DNA of 25,891 nt, taken from assembly GCA_049301335.1 (NCBI GenBank), contig JBAQKV010000119.1, positions 1-25,891 on the forward strand, written 5' to 3'. A model generated the notes under the pieces. It saw nothing but the letters and a program-made list of their open reading frames with translations. It was not told where the DNA came from and ran no database searches. The number at the start of each line of letters is the position of its first letter. The stretch's first letter is position 1. This document shows, one piece after another, positions 24,451 through 25,891 of the stretch. The position numbers and the translations under genes were made by a program. The stretch comes from JANJWP01 sp049301335. Its GTDB lineage: Bacteria > Patescibacteriota > Gracilibacteria > BD1-5 > UBA2023.

Positions 24451-25891
24451 CTATTCCGAATCGAAGAGATGGAAGTACTGGAGGTTTTTCCAATCGGACA
24501 GCGCCGCTTCGCACTCAGGCGAGTTTCTGGAAATCGACCCCGGAATCGGCAAGCACCCCGAAGCCTCGGAACCCGCATGGAAGACGGCGTCCTTCGGCGA
24601 AAGCCCGGCAGCGCCGAAAACGACGCCGGAGAAATTCGCGGCGCGGACTTTTCCGTATTCGCGGGTCGGCGCGGCCGCGCTGAAGTTGTCCCAAACGAGG
24701 AACGGCGTCGTATGCATCAAGAGGTATTCCTCTTGCGACCAAGCGCTTTCGTCGAGGGTTTTCAGATATCCGGTTTTCGCGTACGTCCGGTACGCGTCAC
24801 CCAAGATGCCCATGTGGTCGCCAAAGAACGCCACTACGGTGGGGCGTCCGGATTTTTTCAATTCCTCTGCCAAACGTCAGAGCTCGCGGTCGGCGTCATG
24901 GATTCCTTGGACGTAATTTTTCAGAGTCAGTTTGTCGTCTTCGGAAAGGGACGGCGCTTCGACGTCGATTTCGTGATCGGCGTATTTGTCGCCCTCGTAG
25001 GAAAAATGGTTCTCCATCGAGATAGCGAAAACGAAAGCCGGCTTCCCCGGTTCGCTTCGGCCCTTCAATTCGGAAAGGATCGTATCGGTCAGCACCGAAT
25101 CGGCCACGAATTTCCCCTTGATGGGAGCATTCGGAATGTCTTCGAGCCCAACGAACTTTTCGAATCCGAGGAGCGGATAGGCTCAAGAACGGTTAAAGAA
25201 CGACTTGTGGTAGGTATGCACGGCCTCGGCGGAGTATCCGGCGGAACGGAACTCGAACGGCACGGACGGGATCGGATTCCTCAGGTACTGCTGGTACGGG
25301 ATGCTGCCGTTCGGGAGCCAGGCGATCGGAGTACCGGCAAGCACCTCGAATTCCACGAGCGCGGTCTTGCCTCAGAACATGGGCGAAACGAAATCCCCTC
25401 CCCCTTTTTCCGAGCGAAGCTTGCGGAAATTGGGAATCGGGTCTTTCGAAAATCTCACTCCGGGGAGTTTGGTAGGATCCCAGAACGATTCGCTCAGGAT
25501 GAGCACGACGTCGGGGCGGACCGATCCGGAAGAATCCGGCGTTTCAAAATTCGACGCGGCGAGTTTTTCCACTTTCGCACGATCGTAGCCTTCCGGCTTT
25601 TTGACGAACGCGTTGCCGAGATTGGTAAAGAACCCCCCGACGAAGCCGTTGTCCGCGTAGTTTTCCATCTGCCGCCAGGAATAGTCTTCGGGCTTGAGCG
25701 CCGCGGCAGTTTGAATTACGGTGAGCGTACCGTAGGCATTGGTAAAAACCGCGGCATGGAAAAGGGCGAGAGCGGCAAAAAGGGCGATTCTGAAATTCGA
25801 GGGGCGGCCGGCGAATCGAAACGGAGAGTGCGAAACCTTGCGAACTTTTCCGTCAGCTTTGCCGAGCAAAAAGAAAAACGCGACCGACAAA
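24451..25891 (-). CDS. LTA synthase / phosphoglycerol transferase family sulfatase (partial, N-terminus beyond right edge)
   Basis: About 480 residues of an alkaline-phosphatase-superfamily membrane enzyme; the N-terminal membrane segments are cut off, apart from one hydrophobic helix (FRIALFAALALFHAAVF). The catalytic domain has VVLILSESFWD (metal-binding Glu), SPMFGGKTALVEFEVLAG (nucleophile Thr), LPNGSIPYQQYL, FFNRSGAYPLLGFEKF, MENHFSY and FFGDHMGILGD (metal-binding Asp-His), in the order seen in LtaS. LtaS-family enzymes transfer glycerol-phosphate from phosphatidylglycerol to build teichoic-acid-like or osmoregulated glycans on the outer face of the membrane. Three TGA codons (25372-25374, 25183-25185, 24877-24879) are read as Gly, the first in the FGGKT active-site loop. 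It ends at TAG. No terminator is visible between it and the converging S74 gene. Confidence 0.92.

Overview
The window reads coherently only if UGA is translated as glycine (genetic code 25). The decisive site is RNase HII, where a TGA codon falls exactly on the invariant Gly of the DEAGRG active-site motif (plus-strand 9228-9230). At least 24 in-frame TGA codons are needed to complete 13 proteins. None of the 20 visible stop codons is TGA (17 TAA, 3 TAG). CGG and CGA still encode Arg at conserved sites. This points to Candidatus Gracilibacteria (BD1-5/GN02) or a close relative, within the UGA-recoding Gracilibacteria/Absconditabacteria group of the candidate phyla radiation. The base composition looks well above what I associate with these groups.

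Layout. Bases 1-9272 are on the minus strand. Reading in the direction of transcription they hold an RNase HII-QueH fusion, a NicO-like metal transporter with a calcium-binding-type repeat, a 1624-residue DUF1800-DUF1501 fusion exoprotein, and a multi-PAS protein that runs off the left edge. Bases 9392-15559 are on the plus strand. They hold a lipoprotein with four exact 30-residue cysteine repeats, three small helical proteins, ribosomal protein bL19, dnaA with a tail-anchored small protein, a CYTH protein and rsmI, and then a charged coiled-coil protein. Bases 15684-20271 (minus) are a type IV pilus operon: PilN-like, PilO-like, PilB, PilC. Next are dinG with an N-terminal exonuclease (minus), a membrane-anchored protein with an S74 intramolecular chaperone domain (plus), and an LTA-synthase-family sulfatase running off the right edge (minus).

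How the parts fit. Chromosome maintenance and translation genes (dnaA, dinG, rnhB, rplS, rsmI, queH) are interleaved with cell-surface genes (pilus, lipoprotein, DUF1800-DUF1501 exoprotein, S74 protein, LTA synthase-like enzyme, NicO transporter). That is a plausible set for a small host-associated or episymbiotic cell with a single-membrane-type envelope, though lifestyle is inference. Genes are tightly packed, most starts lack a Shine-Dalgarno motif, and two promoters overlap the terminator of the preceding unit. No tRNA, rRNA, CRISPR array, insertion sequence or phage integrase was seen. No untranslated stretch exceeds about 250 bases.
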